A DNA stretch of 64,000 bases from Streptomonospora mangrovi (GTDB lineage Bacteria; Actinomycetota; Actinomycetes; Streptosporangiales; Streptosporangiaceae). Positions 45,501 through 52,661 of the stretch are shown piece by piece; the stretch's first letter is position 1, and each line of letters begins with the position of its first letter. The DNA lies in NCBI RefSeq assembly GCF_027604915.1, contig NZ_JAJAQC010000014.1:16828-80827 (forward strand). The letters are read 5' to 3'. Under the pieces are notes generated by a model. It saw only the letters and a list, made by a program, of their open reading frames with translations, did not search any database and had not been told where the DNA came from. The translations under genes and the position numbers were made by a program.

Positions 45501-45618
45501 CCCCGACCGCGGCCCCGGCCGCGATGAAGGCCCGCCGGGAGAAGGGGAACCGGGGTTGCCGGTGCTCCGCGCCGGGTTCGGCGGGACCGGAGTCGGCGGT
45601 GCTGTCGCTGGGGGGCAT
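42562..45618 (-). CDS. Exported GH106-like glycoside hydrolase
   Basis: 1018 aa. Twin-arginine signal (FSRRAFIAAGAAVGATAAL, ending about residue 57), then a large catalytic region beginning RAKFRWWWPHGMVDTAEIRREI and GFGGVEIADVHH, and a C-terminal galactose-binding-like sandwich (about 890-1000; YTAEFDLGKGWTGGYGAYLDLG). This fits the GH106 alpha-L-rhamnosidase type, which includes enzymes acting on plant cell-wall or rhamnose-containing glycans; the exact substrate is uncertain. AAGGAG precedes the ATG at 45618. A LacI-type operator overlies its promoter. Confidence 0.78.
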   Translation of the reverse strand: MPPSDSTADSGPAEPGAEHRQPRFPFSRRAFIAAGAAVGATAALQPAVGAPPAAAASAEGRLAAGLPDPAMGVRAKFRWWWPHGMVDTAEIRREIDQIADAGFGGVEIADVHHSVSEPLDPENTGWGTKAWRDAVEAALARAERRGVTVDLTIGPAWPAAVPSITPQDPAAMHELAHGVRFLQAGEEFSGALPEPAVEAAEGVTERALFAVQAVRLADGAAPEDTPCALRSDSLTDLTDSVEGEELTWTAPAEGGGTWALISYWLRGTGQRPERGPHTEPVSYVVDHFSAAGTRAVTDFWDEHILTDRIRRLLKGPAGGAIFEDSIEMETEATLWTPDLPAEFAARTGYDLLPYLPVLVRAHEDTVFSFGSATDRRALDDFNDVLTGLYIDHHITPIKEWAHRLGLRYRIQPYGLQTDAVTKAALVDIPEGESLGFKNLDDFRSLAGGRDLGGNTVLSSEAGAVYGGSYSTTWRQTVRTISREYAAGVNQAVLHGFSYADAPGAQWPGFAAFTPYSGGVGYSESWGPRHPTWQHAADVAGFFARCQHALQWGTSTVDVAFLRQKGYAGSGFGAAYFSATGVRQGWTHQFVSPRLLEVTDPEVKRGVLAPDGPAYRLLVFEGDAFNGRVATLPLETARRLLRYARNGLKVLVVGDWSAPEQPGVDQGDAGELAEAVRELLDEPTVHRVGTREEIAEGIAALGAAPAVAYAEASPLLHARRRARHLDLYYLTNGSNDAAVDHDVTFASDTEQAYPFAVDLWTGEVAPLPVHTVVDGGVRVRVRLAPGASTAVAIARPQWAREVAGRDATPPPGELRKLRFAETDADAVVVGRRGARVRASAAGTYRTVYAGGRAVTTEVRSVGEPRELTRWRLEVEDWRPGSSATETEVRTHSLDLDGLAPWTELDGLADVSGIGRYTAEFDLGKGWTGGYGAYLDLGAVTDVFRVTVNGRELPPCDQLDTVVDLGDRLRRGKNTIEVEVSTTLINRMRVFRPEVYGSVRRQEYGLMGPVWLRPYGEADL

Positions 45619-45756
45619 GGATCTCCTTCCCACGCCGCCACGGCGGCGCGGTGATCACAAGGGGGAGGTGCGAAGGGGAGGAGAGGGGATCGGGGGAGGG
45701 GCCGGAGGTGCGCACGCAACGTCGCACCGCGATGCACATCACGTGACCCGTGTCAC

Positions 45757-45770
45757 TTAAAACGTTTCAG
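45757..45770. promoter_or_regulatory. LacI-type operator 1 of the GH106-like gene
   Basis: The core AAACGTTT (45760-45767) in the context TTAAAACGTTTCAG, typical of LacI-family sites, at the expected transcription start. A related half (AACGTTTTA) occurs at 45890-45898, about 130 bases away. Confidence 0.6.
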
Positions 45771-45772
45771 TG

Positions 45773-45802
45773 AAGTTACTGATCGTCTCGCCCAAAGATC
45801 AA
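45773..45802 (-). promoter_or_regulatory. Promoter of the GH106-like gene
   Basis: On the minus strand TTGATC (45802-45797), 18 bases, TAACTT (45778-45773). Start expected near 45766, inside operator 1. Confidence 0.5.
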
Positions 45803-45828
45803 CAACGTGGCCGGATCCGGCCACGTTG
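45803..45828. promoter_or_regulatory. Perfect 26-bp palindrome
   Basis: Every base pairs symmetrically around GGATCC, with arms starting CAACGTGGCC. It abuts the -35 box of the GH106-like gene, and an outer pair GATCGTC (45781-45787) / GACGATC (45832-45838) flanks it. Probably an activator or repressor site. Confidence 0.65.
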
Positions 45829-45887
45829 CGGGACGATCTGGCGTCTTCACGCTGGTGGCGTGTACGTGGCGCGGGGAGTGCAGAATC

Positions 45888-45900
45888 AGAACGTTTTACA
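45888..45900. promoter_or_regulatory. LacI-type operator 2 (half-conserved)
   Basis: AGAACGTTTTACA shares AACGTTTTA with the reverse of operator 1. It is upstream of the promoter and may loop with operator 1. Confidence 0.45.
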
Positions 45901-45991
45901 GCCGCGCATCCTGGTGCGGGCGGCCGCTCGTCCCCGGCGGCGGCCCGGAAGCGACGGAATGGAGGCCGGGCGGGATTACCGCCGTATGCGG

Positions 45992-46159
45992 TTACCCGCG
46001 ATCGCCCGCCACCAACAGGATTCCGGCGGTGATCGGCGCTAAGCCGCTCGCGGCCAAGGGGAGGTCGGAGCCGTCGGCGCCGGAACCGAGAAGGGAAACC
46101 GCCGCCGGCGTCCAGCAGAGCAGTCCGAGAAGGGCGAAGAATACGGCCGCAGCATTCAT
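45992..46159 (-). CDS. Small membrane protein, hypothetical
   Basis: About 55 aa from the ATG at 46159: MNAAAVFFALLGLLCWTPAA begins one membrane segment and LPLAASGLAPITAGILLVAG forms a second. The ribosome site is weak (GAAAG). No family known. The reading frame may be chance, but a two-helix hydrophobic pattern in GC-rich DNA supports a real small protein. Confidence 0.4.
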   Translation of the reverse strand: MNAAAVFFALLGLLCWTPAAVSLLGSGADGSDLPLAASGLAPITAGILLVAGDRG

Positions 46160-46424
46160 GACTTTCGTGTCCAAGCTGCTCTGGCCTGGGGGTTCGGTGG
46201 AGGGTGCCCTGTCTGGCGGTGGAACCATTTCTGACGTTCCTCGCCTTTCGCTTCGCGAATGCACGGCCGGCACCGATCATCCCGTTGAGGCCGTTCGCGG
46301 ACGAATCGGGGCCGAGGCCGTTCAGGCAAAGGCCGGCCTGGAAATCCGAGATCCGGGCACAAGACGATCGGCGGGGGGCGCACTTTTCTGAGGTGGACAC
46401 GGTCGAATACGGCGCGGCGGCGAC

Positions 46425-46455
46425 TTGACCCTGACGCCACCGGAGGGTTCAGCAT
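46425..46455 (+). promoter_or_regulatory. MerR-type promoter
   Basis: TTGACC (46425-46430), a long 19-base spacer, CAGCAT (46450-46455). The spacer carries the inverted repeat ACCCT...AGGGT (46428-46432/46444-46448). Overlong spacers with a central palindrome are the mark of MerR-family promoters, including tipA. Confidence 0.65.
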
Positions 46456-46692
46456 CGCGGTATGACCGACGACCTGCGTCCCGCTCCCGTGCCCGGTGCC
46501 GAAGCCGCCGAGGCGCACCGGCGGTATGCCCACGGGCCGGCGCGCGTCGCCGTCGCCACGTGGGAACCGGGGGCTCCCCGGAGCCCCGCACCGGCGGGCG
46601 CCCGGCGCGACCCCGGGCGCCGCACGCGTGAGGCGGTCCCCGCGCCGTCCACGCGGCGGCCGAGGTCGGGGCGGGTGGGCGACAATGGTGCG

Positions 46693-47538
46693 GTGACGCG
46701 CGACGCCGACGAACCCGCGACCGGCGGCGGACGGTCCGGCACCGGCTCGGCCGGCGAGGGCCTGACCGTCGGGCGCGCGGCCGCGCTGGTCGGCGTCAGC
46801 GTGCGGACCCTGCACCACTGGGACGACGTCGGCCTGGTCCGCCCCAGCGGGCGCACCTTCGCCGGGTACCGGGTGTACTCCGCCGACGACATCGCCCGGA
46901 TCCACCGCGTCCTCGTCTACCGCGAACTCGGGATGCCGCTCGCCGAGATCGCCCGCATTCTGGACGACCCGGCCGCCGACGCCCGCGCGCACCTGCGGCG
47001 CCAGCGCGATCAGCTCCTGGAGCGCATCGAGCGCCTGGAGCGGATGGTCACGGCGGTCGACCGCATGCTGGAGGCGTCGCGTTCGGGCATGCGCCTCACC
47101 CCCGAGGAGCAGGTCGCCATCTTCGGCGACGACTGGCAGCCCGCCTGGCTGGAGGGCGCCGAGCAGCGGTGGGGCGGCAACGAGCAGTGGGCGCAGTACA
47201 CCGAGCGCGCCGCCGCGATGACCGCCGAGGACTGGCGGCGGGTGACCGCCCGCACGGAGGAGCTGAACGCCGACCTCGCCGAGGCCCGGCGCGCCGGAAC
47301 CGCCCCCGGCTCGGCCGAGGCCAACGCCCTCGCCGAGCGGCACCGCGCGCTGCTCTCCACGTACTTCGACTGCACGCACGCCATGCACGCCTGCATCGGG
47401 ACGATGTTCGCCACCGACCCCGGATTCGCCGAGCACTACGACGGCGTGGCGCCGGGGATGGCGGCCTGGCTGCGCGACACCATCCACGCCAACGCCGAGG
47501 CGCACGGGGTCGACCCCGCGACCGCCACCTGGGAGTGA
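46693..47538 (+). CDS. MerR-family regulator with TipAS-like drug-sensing domain
   Basis: 281 aa from GTG 46693. MerR HTH (about 24-90; LTVGRAAALVGVSVRTLHHWDDVGLVRPS, GYRVYS), a coiled-coil dimer helix, and a TipAS domain (about 145-281; FGDDWQPAWLEGAEQRWGG ... HYDGVAPGMAAWLRDTIHANA). TipAS domains bind thiopeptide and other cyclic-peptide antibiotics and activate the gene's own promoter. An alternative ATG at 46462 would start exactly where the MerR-type promoter predicts the message, adding 77 low-complexity residues. No efflux gene is adjacent. Confidence 0.85.
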   Translation: MTRDADEPATGGGRSGTGSAGEGLTVGRAAALVGVSVRTLHHWDDVGLVRPSGRTFAGYRVYSADDIARIHRVLVYRELGMPLAEIARILDDPAADARAHLRRQRDQLLERIERLERMVTAVDRMLEASRSGMRLTPEEQVAIFGDDWQPAWLEGAEQRWGGNEQWAQYTERAAAMTAEDWRRVTARTEELNADLAEARRAGTAPGSAEANALAERHRALLSTYFDCTHAMHACIGTMFATDPGFAEHYDGVAPGMAAWLRDTIHANAEAHGVDPATATWE

Positions 47539-48054
47539 CCCGGGCCGCCGGACCCGCATTCCGGGCTCGGCGCGTCGCCGTGACCCGACCGTCCGGAGCG
47601 CCCCGCACCGTTTTTCGGTCGGTGCGCCGGCGCGAGCGCTACGCCGACCGAAACCCCTACGCCGACGCGCGGCCTCCCCTCCCGGCGCGCCCCTCCGCTC
47701 GGGCCCGCGCCCGCGCGGGGATTGCGGCTCGTCCGGAACGAGAGTGGCGGACCGTCGCTTGTCCCCTGCCGGAAACGGGGTGACCGGCGGGCGCGGGCCG
47801 CGTTCCCCGTCCGCGCCCCCGCCCGCCTGCGCGACCGCTGCGCGGTCGAACGCCTCCGGTAAGCGCGTTGACCTGGGCGTTCGGCCAAAGGGTGCCGCCC
47901 GGCGCCGCCACCGCGCGAACACCTCGGCTACAGCGGACCGGGGGCCGCTCCCGGGGCCGCCCGGCTGGCATTCCAGGTCGGCGGCCACGGGTTTCCCGCG
48001 ATCCGCACCGGGACAGAAGTCACGCGGAGCAACTGAACACTCCGGAGGGTCGCC
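47539..48054. other. Gene-free stretch
   Basis: About 515 bases between the MerR gene and a small secreted-protein gene. No reading frame with a ribosome site or family content; no repeat noted. Confidence 0.4.
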
Positions 48055-48372
48055 ATGCGCCGCCTGCTCACCACGCTCACGCTGACCGTGGCCGGTCTGG
48101 CGGCCGGCACGGCCGTGGCCGCACCCGCCCACGCCGAAAGCGGCTACCGCTGCTACGAGTCCCGGTACGACTCCGCCGCCCGCAGCCTGGAGGGGCTCGG
48201 GTGCCGCGGCGATGGCGCGGGACCGGGATGGGTCGAGGTCCCCCGGCTCGACGCGCAGTTCGTGTGCGTGGAGGTCCGGCCCGGCTCCGGGGAGGGACGC
48301 CTCGTCGGCCTCACCGCCACCGGCTGCGACCCCTCCGGCTTCCAGTTCCCCCTGCCCGCCCCCGGCACCTGA
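48055..48372 (+). CDS. Small secreted Cys-containing protein
   Basis: 105 aa. Clear Sec signal peptide (about 1-27, AHA cut site) and a mature part of about 78 residues with four cysteines (GYRCYES, GLGCRGD, FVCVEV, ATGCDPS), so two disulfides are likely. GGAGGG precedes the ATG. No family recognised; small exported proteins of this kind are common and mostly uncharacterised in actinomycetes. Confidence 0.7.
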   Translation: MRRLLTTLTLTVAGLAAGTAVAAPAHAESGYRCYESRYDSAARSLEGLGCRGDGAGPGWVEVPRLDAQFVCVEVRPGSGEGRLVGLTATGCDPSGFQFPLPAPGT

Positions 48373-48467
48373 CCCTTGGGAGCCGTGCACCCACACGCCG
48401 CCGGGGCGGCCCCGGCGCCCCGGCCCGCCCGCCGGGCGTCAGCGCGCGGGCGCCGGCCCGCACCCGG

Positions 48468-49055
48468 TCACCGCGCAGGCCCGTCCGCGCGCCGCGGCCA
48501 GTTGTCCAGCAGCACGTGGAGCGCGTCGAGCGAGCGCGCCCAGGACTCCTCGACCGCGCGGGGGTGGGCGAACCCGCCGGTGGCCTCCAAATGGACATAG
48601 CCGTGCAAGGCCGCGCGCAGCAGGCGGCCGGCGTCGGTCAGGTCCGGCTCGGCCAGGCCGTAGGCGCGCAGCATGCCGTGGGTCAGTTCCACACTGCGCC
48701 GCAGGCCGGCGGTGTCGGCGGCCTCCTCGGGGGCGACGCGCATCTGGGTCGCGGCATAGCGGCCGGGGTGGTCGAGCGCGTAGCGCCGGTAGGCGTCGGC
48801 GAAGGCCACGAGCGCGTCCCTGCCCGCCCGGCCGGCCACGGCGGCGGCGATGCGCTCGGTCATCTCCGCGCCGCCCAGCAGCGCGACCCGCACCCTGAGT
48901 TCCCGCAGGCTCCTGACGTGGGAGTAGATGCTGGCGTCCTTCACGCCGAAGCGCCGCGCGAGCGCGGAGACCGTGACCTGCTCCAGCCCGACCTCGTCGG
49001 CCAGTTCGGCCGCCGCGGCGGTGAGTCGGGCGGCGTTGAGGCCGGCGCGGGCCAT
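48468..49055 (-). CDS. TetR-family repressor
   Basis: 195 aa. HTH about residues 10-55 (LTAAAAELADEVGLEQVTVSALARRFGVKDASIYSHVRS), then a C-terminal domain of the TetR_C_33/WHG kind (FADAYRRYALDHPGRYAATQ). GGAGG four bases before the ATG at 49055. Divergent from another TetR gene at 49187; CTAGG palindromes upstream are its likely operator. No obvious effector gene is next to it. Confidence 0.85.
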   Translation of the reverse strand: MARAGLNAARLTAAAAELADEVGLEQVTVSALARRFGVKDASIYSHVRSLRELRVRVALLGGAEMTERIAAAVAGRAGRDALVAFADAYRRYALDHPGRYAATQMRVAPEEAADTAGLRRSVELTHGMLRAYGLAEPDLTDAGRLLRAALHGYVHLEATGGFAHPRAVEESWARSLDALHVLLDNWPRRADGPAR

Positions 49056-49074
49056 CGGGCCTCCTCCACAGCGG

Positions 49075-49110
49075 CTAGGGGGTTGAGCGAGGAACCTAGC
49101 ACCCCTAGGT
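49075..49110. promoter_or_regulatory. CTAGG operator cluster
   Basis: ACCTAG-N5-CTAGGT is a perfect palindrome at 49094-49110, and a third half-site CTAGGGG (49075-49081) faces CCCCTAG within it. It lies 20-55 bases before the minus-strand TetR gene, as expected of autoregulation. Confidence 0.6.
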
Positions 49111-49154
49111 ACGCGGCGGAAGCCCGCTGCCCGGCGGCCCGACCGAGCCAGAAG

Positions 49155-49172
49155 ATAACAGTGCAATGCTAT
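49155..49172. promoter_or_regulatory. Operator of the plus-strand TetR gene
   Basis: ATAACAGTGCAATGCTAT, a near-perfect 18-bp palindrome around TGCA, directly before the -10-like TATTCT (49174-49179). It differs from the CTAGG cluster, so each TetR seems to have its own site. Confidence 0.55.
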
Positions 49173-49186
49173 GTATTCTGGGGTCC

Positions 49187-49825
49187 ATGGCGAGGACGAA
49201 GGACCCGGCCGTGCGCACCCTCCTCCTGGAGCGGGCCGCGCACATGCTCCGCACCCGCGAGCCGATCACCCTGCGCTCGCTCGTGGCCGGCACCTCCGTC
49301 TCGACCATGGCCGTCTACACCTACTTCGGCGGCATGGACGGTGTCTGGACGGTGCTGCGGCAGGAGGGGTTCACCCGCCTGGCCGCCAGGATCGCGACGG
49401 TCGCCGCCTCCACCGACCCCGTGCGCGACCTCGCCGCCCTGGGTGCCGCCTACCTCGGCAACGCCCTGGACCACCCCGACCTGTACCGGGTCATGTTCGA
49501 CGCGGACTTCGCGCTGGAGGACCTCCAGGCCGCCGACGACGCCCTGGACCACCTGGTGCGCGCCGCGCGGCGGGCCGTGGACGCCGGGCGCTTCCGCGCC
49601 GACGTCGACCCGCGGGACCTGGCCACCCAGGGCTGGGCGATCGGCCACGGGCTGGTCTCCCTGGTCGCCAACGGCCCCCTGCCGCGTGCCGCGCTCGACC
49701 ACGGCGTGCCGATGCTGACCGCCCTGTTCGTCAGCGCGGGCGACGACCCCGACCGGTGCCGCCGGTCGGTCGAGCGGGGCTGGCGGGAGGAGTTCCCGGC
49801 CGAAGGCAGGGCGCGCCCCGCGTAG
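49187..49825 (+). CDS. TetR-family regulator
   Basis: 212 aa. HTH about residues 8-55 (LLERAAHMLRTREPITLRSLVAGTSVSTMAVYTYFGGMDGV) and a TetR_C-like domain that ends near 200. No Shine-Dalgarno; TATTCT lies exactly seven bases before the ATG at 49187, which suggests a leaderless message. An in-frame ATG at 49166 is less likely because it falls within the operator. Confidence 0.84.
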   Translation: MARTKDPAVRTLLLERAAHMLRTREPITLRSLVAGTSVSTMAVYTYFGGMDGVWTVLRQEGFTRLAARIATVAASTDPVRDLAALGAAYLGNALDHPDLYRVMFDADFALEDLQAADDALDHLVRAARRAVDAGRFRADVDPRDLATQGWAIGHGLVSLVANGPLPRAALDHGVPMLTALFVSAGDDPDRCRRSVERGWREEFPAEGRARPA

Positions 49826-49961
49826 CGGCGCCGGCCACTCCCGACCCCGCACCGCGCGTCAGCGGCGCCCTACCGCTGCGCGGCACTCCCCTACCCGGCC
49901 GCCCCCGGACCGCCGGGGTGTGCCGGGGCGGGCCGGGCGGCGGCGGTCGGGTCAGCGCCGG

Positions 49962-50981
49962 TCAGCGCCAGCCCAGCTCCGGGGCGACGTAGCGCAGCAG
50001 GCTGTCGAGGATGTGCGCGTTGTAGTCCACGCCCAGTTGGTTGGGCACGGTGAGCAGCAGGGTGTCGGCGGCCGCGACCGCCTCGTCCCGCGCCAGCTCC
50101 TCGACCAGTTTGTCGGGCTCGCCGGCGTAGGTCTTGCCGAACCGGGCGAGGCCGTTGTCGAGGTGGCCCACCTGGTCGGTGCTGGCGGCCTCGCGGCCGA
50201 ACAGCCGGCGGTCGAAATCGGTTACCAGCGGGAAGATGCTCCGACTGACCGAAACACGCGGCTCATGCGCGTGCCCGGCGGCCTGCCACGCCTTGCGGAA
50301 GACCTCGATCTGCTCGGCCTGGAGCTGGTGGAACGGCACCCCGGTGTCCTCGGTCAGCAGGGTCGAACTCATGAGGTTCATCCCCTGCTGCGCGGCCCAC
50401 TCCGCGGTGGCCCGCGTGCCGGCGCCCCACCAGATCCGCTCGCGCAGGCCGGGGGAGTGCGGCTCGATCCGCAGCAGGCCGGGCGGGTTGGGGAACATCG
50501 GCCGCGGGTTGGGCTCGGCGAAGCCCTCGCCCGTGAGGACGTCGAGCAGCCGCGCGGTGTGCTTCCGGGCCATGTCGGCGTCGGTGGAGCCCTCCTCGGG
50601 GCGGTGCCCGAAGTACTCGTAGCCCTTGATCACCTGCTCGGGTGACCCGCGGCTGATGCCGAGCTGGAGCCGACCGCCGGCGATCAGGTCGGCGGCGCCG
50701 GCGTCCTCGGCCATGTAGAGCGGGTTCTCGTAGCGCATGTCGATGACACCGGTGCCGACCTCGATCCGGCTGGTCCGCGCCCCGATGGCCGCGAGCAGCG
50801 GAAACGGCGACGCCAGTTGCCGCGCGAAGTGGTGCACCCGGAAGTACGCGCCGTCGGCGCCCACCTCCTCGGCGGCGACCGCCAGTTCGATCGACTGCAA
50901 CAGCGCGTCGGAGGCCGACCGCACCTGCGAGTGCGGCGAGGGCGTCCAGTGCCCGAAGGACAGGAATCCAATCTTCTTCAC
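49962..50981 (-). CDS. LLM-class flavin-dependent oxidoreductase
   Basis: 339 aa, luciferase-like monooxygenase fold using FMNH2 from a partner reductase. Features: SFGHWTPSPHSQVRSASDAL at the start, EVGADGAYFRVHHF, LQLGISRGSPEQVIKGYEYFG and WWGAGTRATAEWAAQQGMNLMSS. The substrate is not predictable. The GTG at 50981 has only GAGG two bases upstream, so it may be coupled to the TetR gene 82 bases upstream on the same strand, which probably regulates it. Confidence 0.85.
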   Translation of the reverse strand: MKKIGFLSFGHWTPSPHSQVRSASDALLQSIELAVAAEEVGADGAYFRVHHFARQLASPFPLLAAIGARTSRIEVGTGVIDMRYENPLYMAEDAGAADLIAGGRLQLGISRGSPEQVIKGYEYFGHRPEEGSTDADMARKHTARLLDVLTGEGFAEPNPRPMFPNPPGLLRIEPHSPGLRERIWWGAGTRATAEWAAQQGMNLMSSTLLTEDTGVPFHQLQAEQIEVFRKAWQAAGHAHEPRVSVSRSIFPLVTDFDRRLFGREAASTDQVGHLDNGLARFGKTYAGEPDKLVEELARDEAVAAADTLLLTVPNQLGVDYNAHILDSLLRYVAPELGWR

Positions 50982-51063
50982 AGCCTCGTCAACACCGCCG
51001 TCGGCCTCGTATTCCGGTGCCCCGCCGGGCGGGCCGGGGCGCGCGCCGGCCCCGCCGGCGGGG

Positions 51064-51639
51064 TCACAGCAGCGGGCGGGCGACCGCCCGGGCCAGGGCC
51101 TCGGCGCGGGAGCGGGGTGCGGGCTCGGCGTCGGGGCCGTGGGCGTAGTAGCGCAGGAACGCCTCCTGGAAGCAGGCGCCGACCAGCAGTGCCGCCGAGG
51201 CGTCGGGGTCGGCGTCGGCTGAGACGCGGCCGAGGTCCCGCTCGGCCCGCAGGTAGCCGGCGAACCCGGCGACCGCCTTCTCGGGGCCGCCGCCGTGGCG
51301 GCCCATGGCCGCGCGGTGCGCCGCCATGCGCCGGGGGTCGGCCAGCAGCGCGCCCAGCATCGGTATGGAGCGCTGATAGAAGTCCAGCGCCGCGTGGGCG
51401 AGTTCGGCGAGGTTCTCCTCGACGCCGCCCTCACCGGGGCGGACGGCCACCCGGGACAGGCCGGGGACGCGCTCCTGGAGCACGGCGAGCAGCAGCCGCT
51501 CCTTGTCCCCGAAGTACTTGTACAGCGTGGGCTCCGACACCCCGGCGGCCTGGGCGAGTTCCTTGGTGGTGGCGTGGAGGACGCCGCGGGTCCGCAGCAC
51601 CTCGGCGGCGGCGTCGAGGATCCGCTCACGTGTGCTCAT
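51064..51639 (-). CDS. TetR-family repressor
   Basis: 191 aa. HTH about residues 5-50 (RILDAAAEVLRTRGVLHATTKELAQAAGVSEPTLYKYFGDKERL) with a C-terminal ligand domain (SIPMLGALLADPRRMAAH). GGGAGG precedes the ATG. Two near-identical operators lie just upstream. Probably represses itself, the LLM oxidoreductase downstream and perhaps the divergent lipase gene. Confidence 0.88.
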   Translation of the reverse strand: MSTRERILDAAAEVLRTRGVLHATTKELAQAAGVSEPTLYKYFGDKERLLLAVLQERVPGLSRVAVRPGEGGVEENLAELAHAALDFYQRSIPMLGALLADPRRMAAHRAAMGRHGGGPEKAVAGFAGYLRAERDLGRVSADADPDASAALLVGACFQEAFLRYYAHGPDAEPAPRSRAEALARAVARPLL

Positions 51640-51667
51640 CCCTGTCCTCCCGCAGTCGGCTTGACAC

Positions 51668-51710
51668 GTTAGTGAACACTAACCCACTATGGGGGCTAGT
51701 GTTCACTAAC
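51668..51710. promoter_or_regulatory. Paired TetR operators
   Basis: GTTAGTGAACACTAAC (51668-51683) and GCTAGTGTTCACTAAC (51695-51710), each a near-perfect 16-bp palindrome, 27 bases apart centre to centre, in the divergent gap. Confidence 0.8.
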
Positions 51711-51794
51711 CCCGCCCGGCGTGGGCATCACCGTGCTGATCACCGTGCGCACCCGCGTTCGCCGGGCTCCCCACCGACCCCTGGAGTACCGACC

Positions 51795-52625
51795 ATGAGC
51801 AGGTCATCCACCACCAAGCGGATCGCCGCCGCCGTAAGCGCGCTGGTCCTCGCCGGACTGGTCGCGGCGGGCGCCGTCGGCTACCTGACGTTCGTGCGCT
51901 CCCCCGTCAACCCCTCGGCCGCCGACTGCGCCGACGGGCGCCCCCGGAGCGAGGGGCCGGTGGTCGTCGCGGCCGGCGCCAGCATGACCCAGGGCACGCT
52001 CGGCCGGGACTGGGTGGCCGACCTGCGCGCCCGGCCGGAGTTCGCCGACCACACCCTGGTCAACGCCGGGGACAACGGCAACACCAGCGCGGACCTGCGC
52101 GAACGCCTCGACACCGACGTCCTGGCGTGCGAACCGGACGCCGTCGTCCTGCTCATCGGCACCAACGACGTGCGCGACGGCGTGCCGCTGGCGGAGTACC
52201 GCGCCAACATCGCCGCGATCGTCCAGCGGGTGGAGGAGCGCACGTCGGCACAGGTGGCGCTGCTCTCCCTGCCGCCGCTGGGCGAGGAACTCGACTCCCG
52301 CCTCAACCGCCGGCTGCGCGACTACAACGCGGCGCTGCGCACGATCGCCGAGGAGACCACCGCCGCCTACGTCCCGGTCAACGAGCACTTCACCGAGGCC
52401 CTGCGCGACCAGAGCCACCGCCCGGCCTTCGCGTTCAGCTTCCCCACGGCCTACGCGGCGGCGGCCCGGCACTACCTGCTCGGCCGCACCTGGGACGAGG
52501 TCGCCCGCGCCAACGGCCTGGAACTGTACGTCGACCACATCCACCTCAGCGACAAGGGCGGCGCGATCGTCACCGGTCTGGTCGCGGACTGGCTGGCCAC
52601 CGCCGCCGGCCCGGACCCCCGTTAG
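51795..52625 (+). CDS. SGNH/GDSL-type lipase or esterase, membrane-anchored or secreted
   Basis: 276 aa. An N-terminal hydrophobic segment (about 10-34) is a signal anchor or signal peptide. SGNH blocks: VVVAAGASMTQG (nucleophile Ser in place of GDS), the Gly in VNAGDNGNT, the Asn in LIGTNDVRD, and the catalytic pair in VDHIHLSDKG. Acts on esters of unknown type outside the membrane. GGAG with eight bases before the ATG. Divergent from the TetR gene. Confidence 0.85.
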   Translation: MSRSSTTKRIAAAVSALVLAGLVAAGAVGYLTFVRSPVNPSAADCADGRPRSEGPVVVAAGASMTQGTLGRDWVADLRARPEFADHTLVNAGDNGNTSADLRERLDTDVLACEPDAVVLLIGTNDVRDGVPLAEYRANIAAIVQRVEERTSAQVALLSLPPLGEELDSRLNRRLRDYNAALRTIAEETTAAYVPVNEHFTEALRDQSHRPAFAFSFPTAYAAAARHYLLGRTWDEVARANGLELYVDHIHLSDKGGAIVTGLVADWLATAAGPDPR

Positions 52626-52661
52626 CCGCCGGCCGCCCGGCCGCCCCCGGACGCGGCCCGC

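Noticed and set aside
45803..45828. Long palindrome as an intrinsic terminator
   Set aside because: No T-run on either side and no gene ending nearby; placement beside a promoter fits an operator better.
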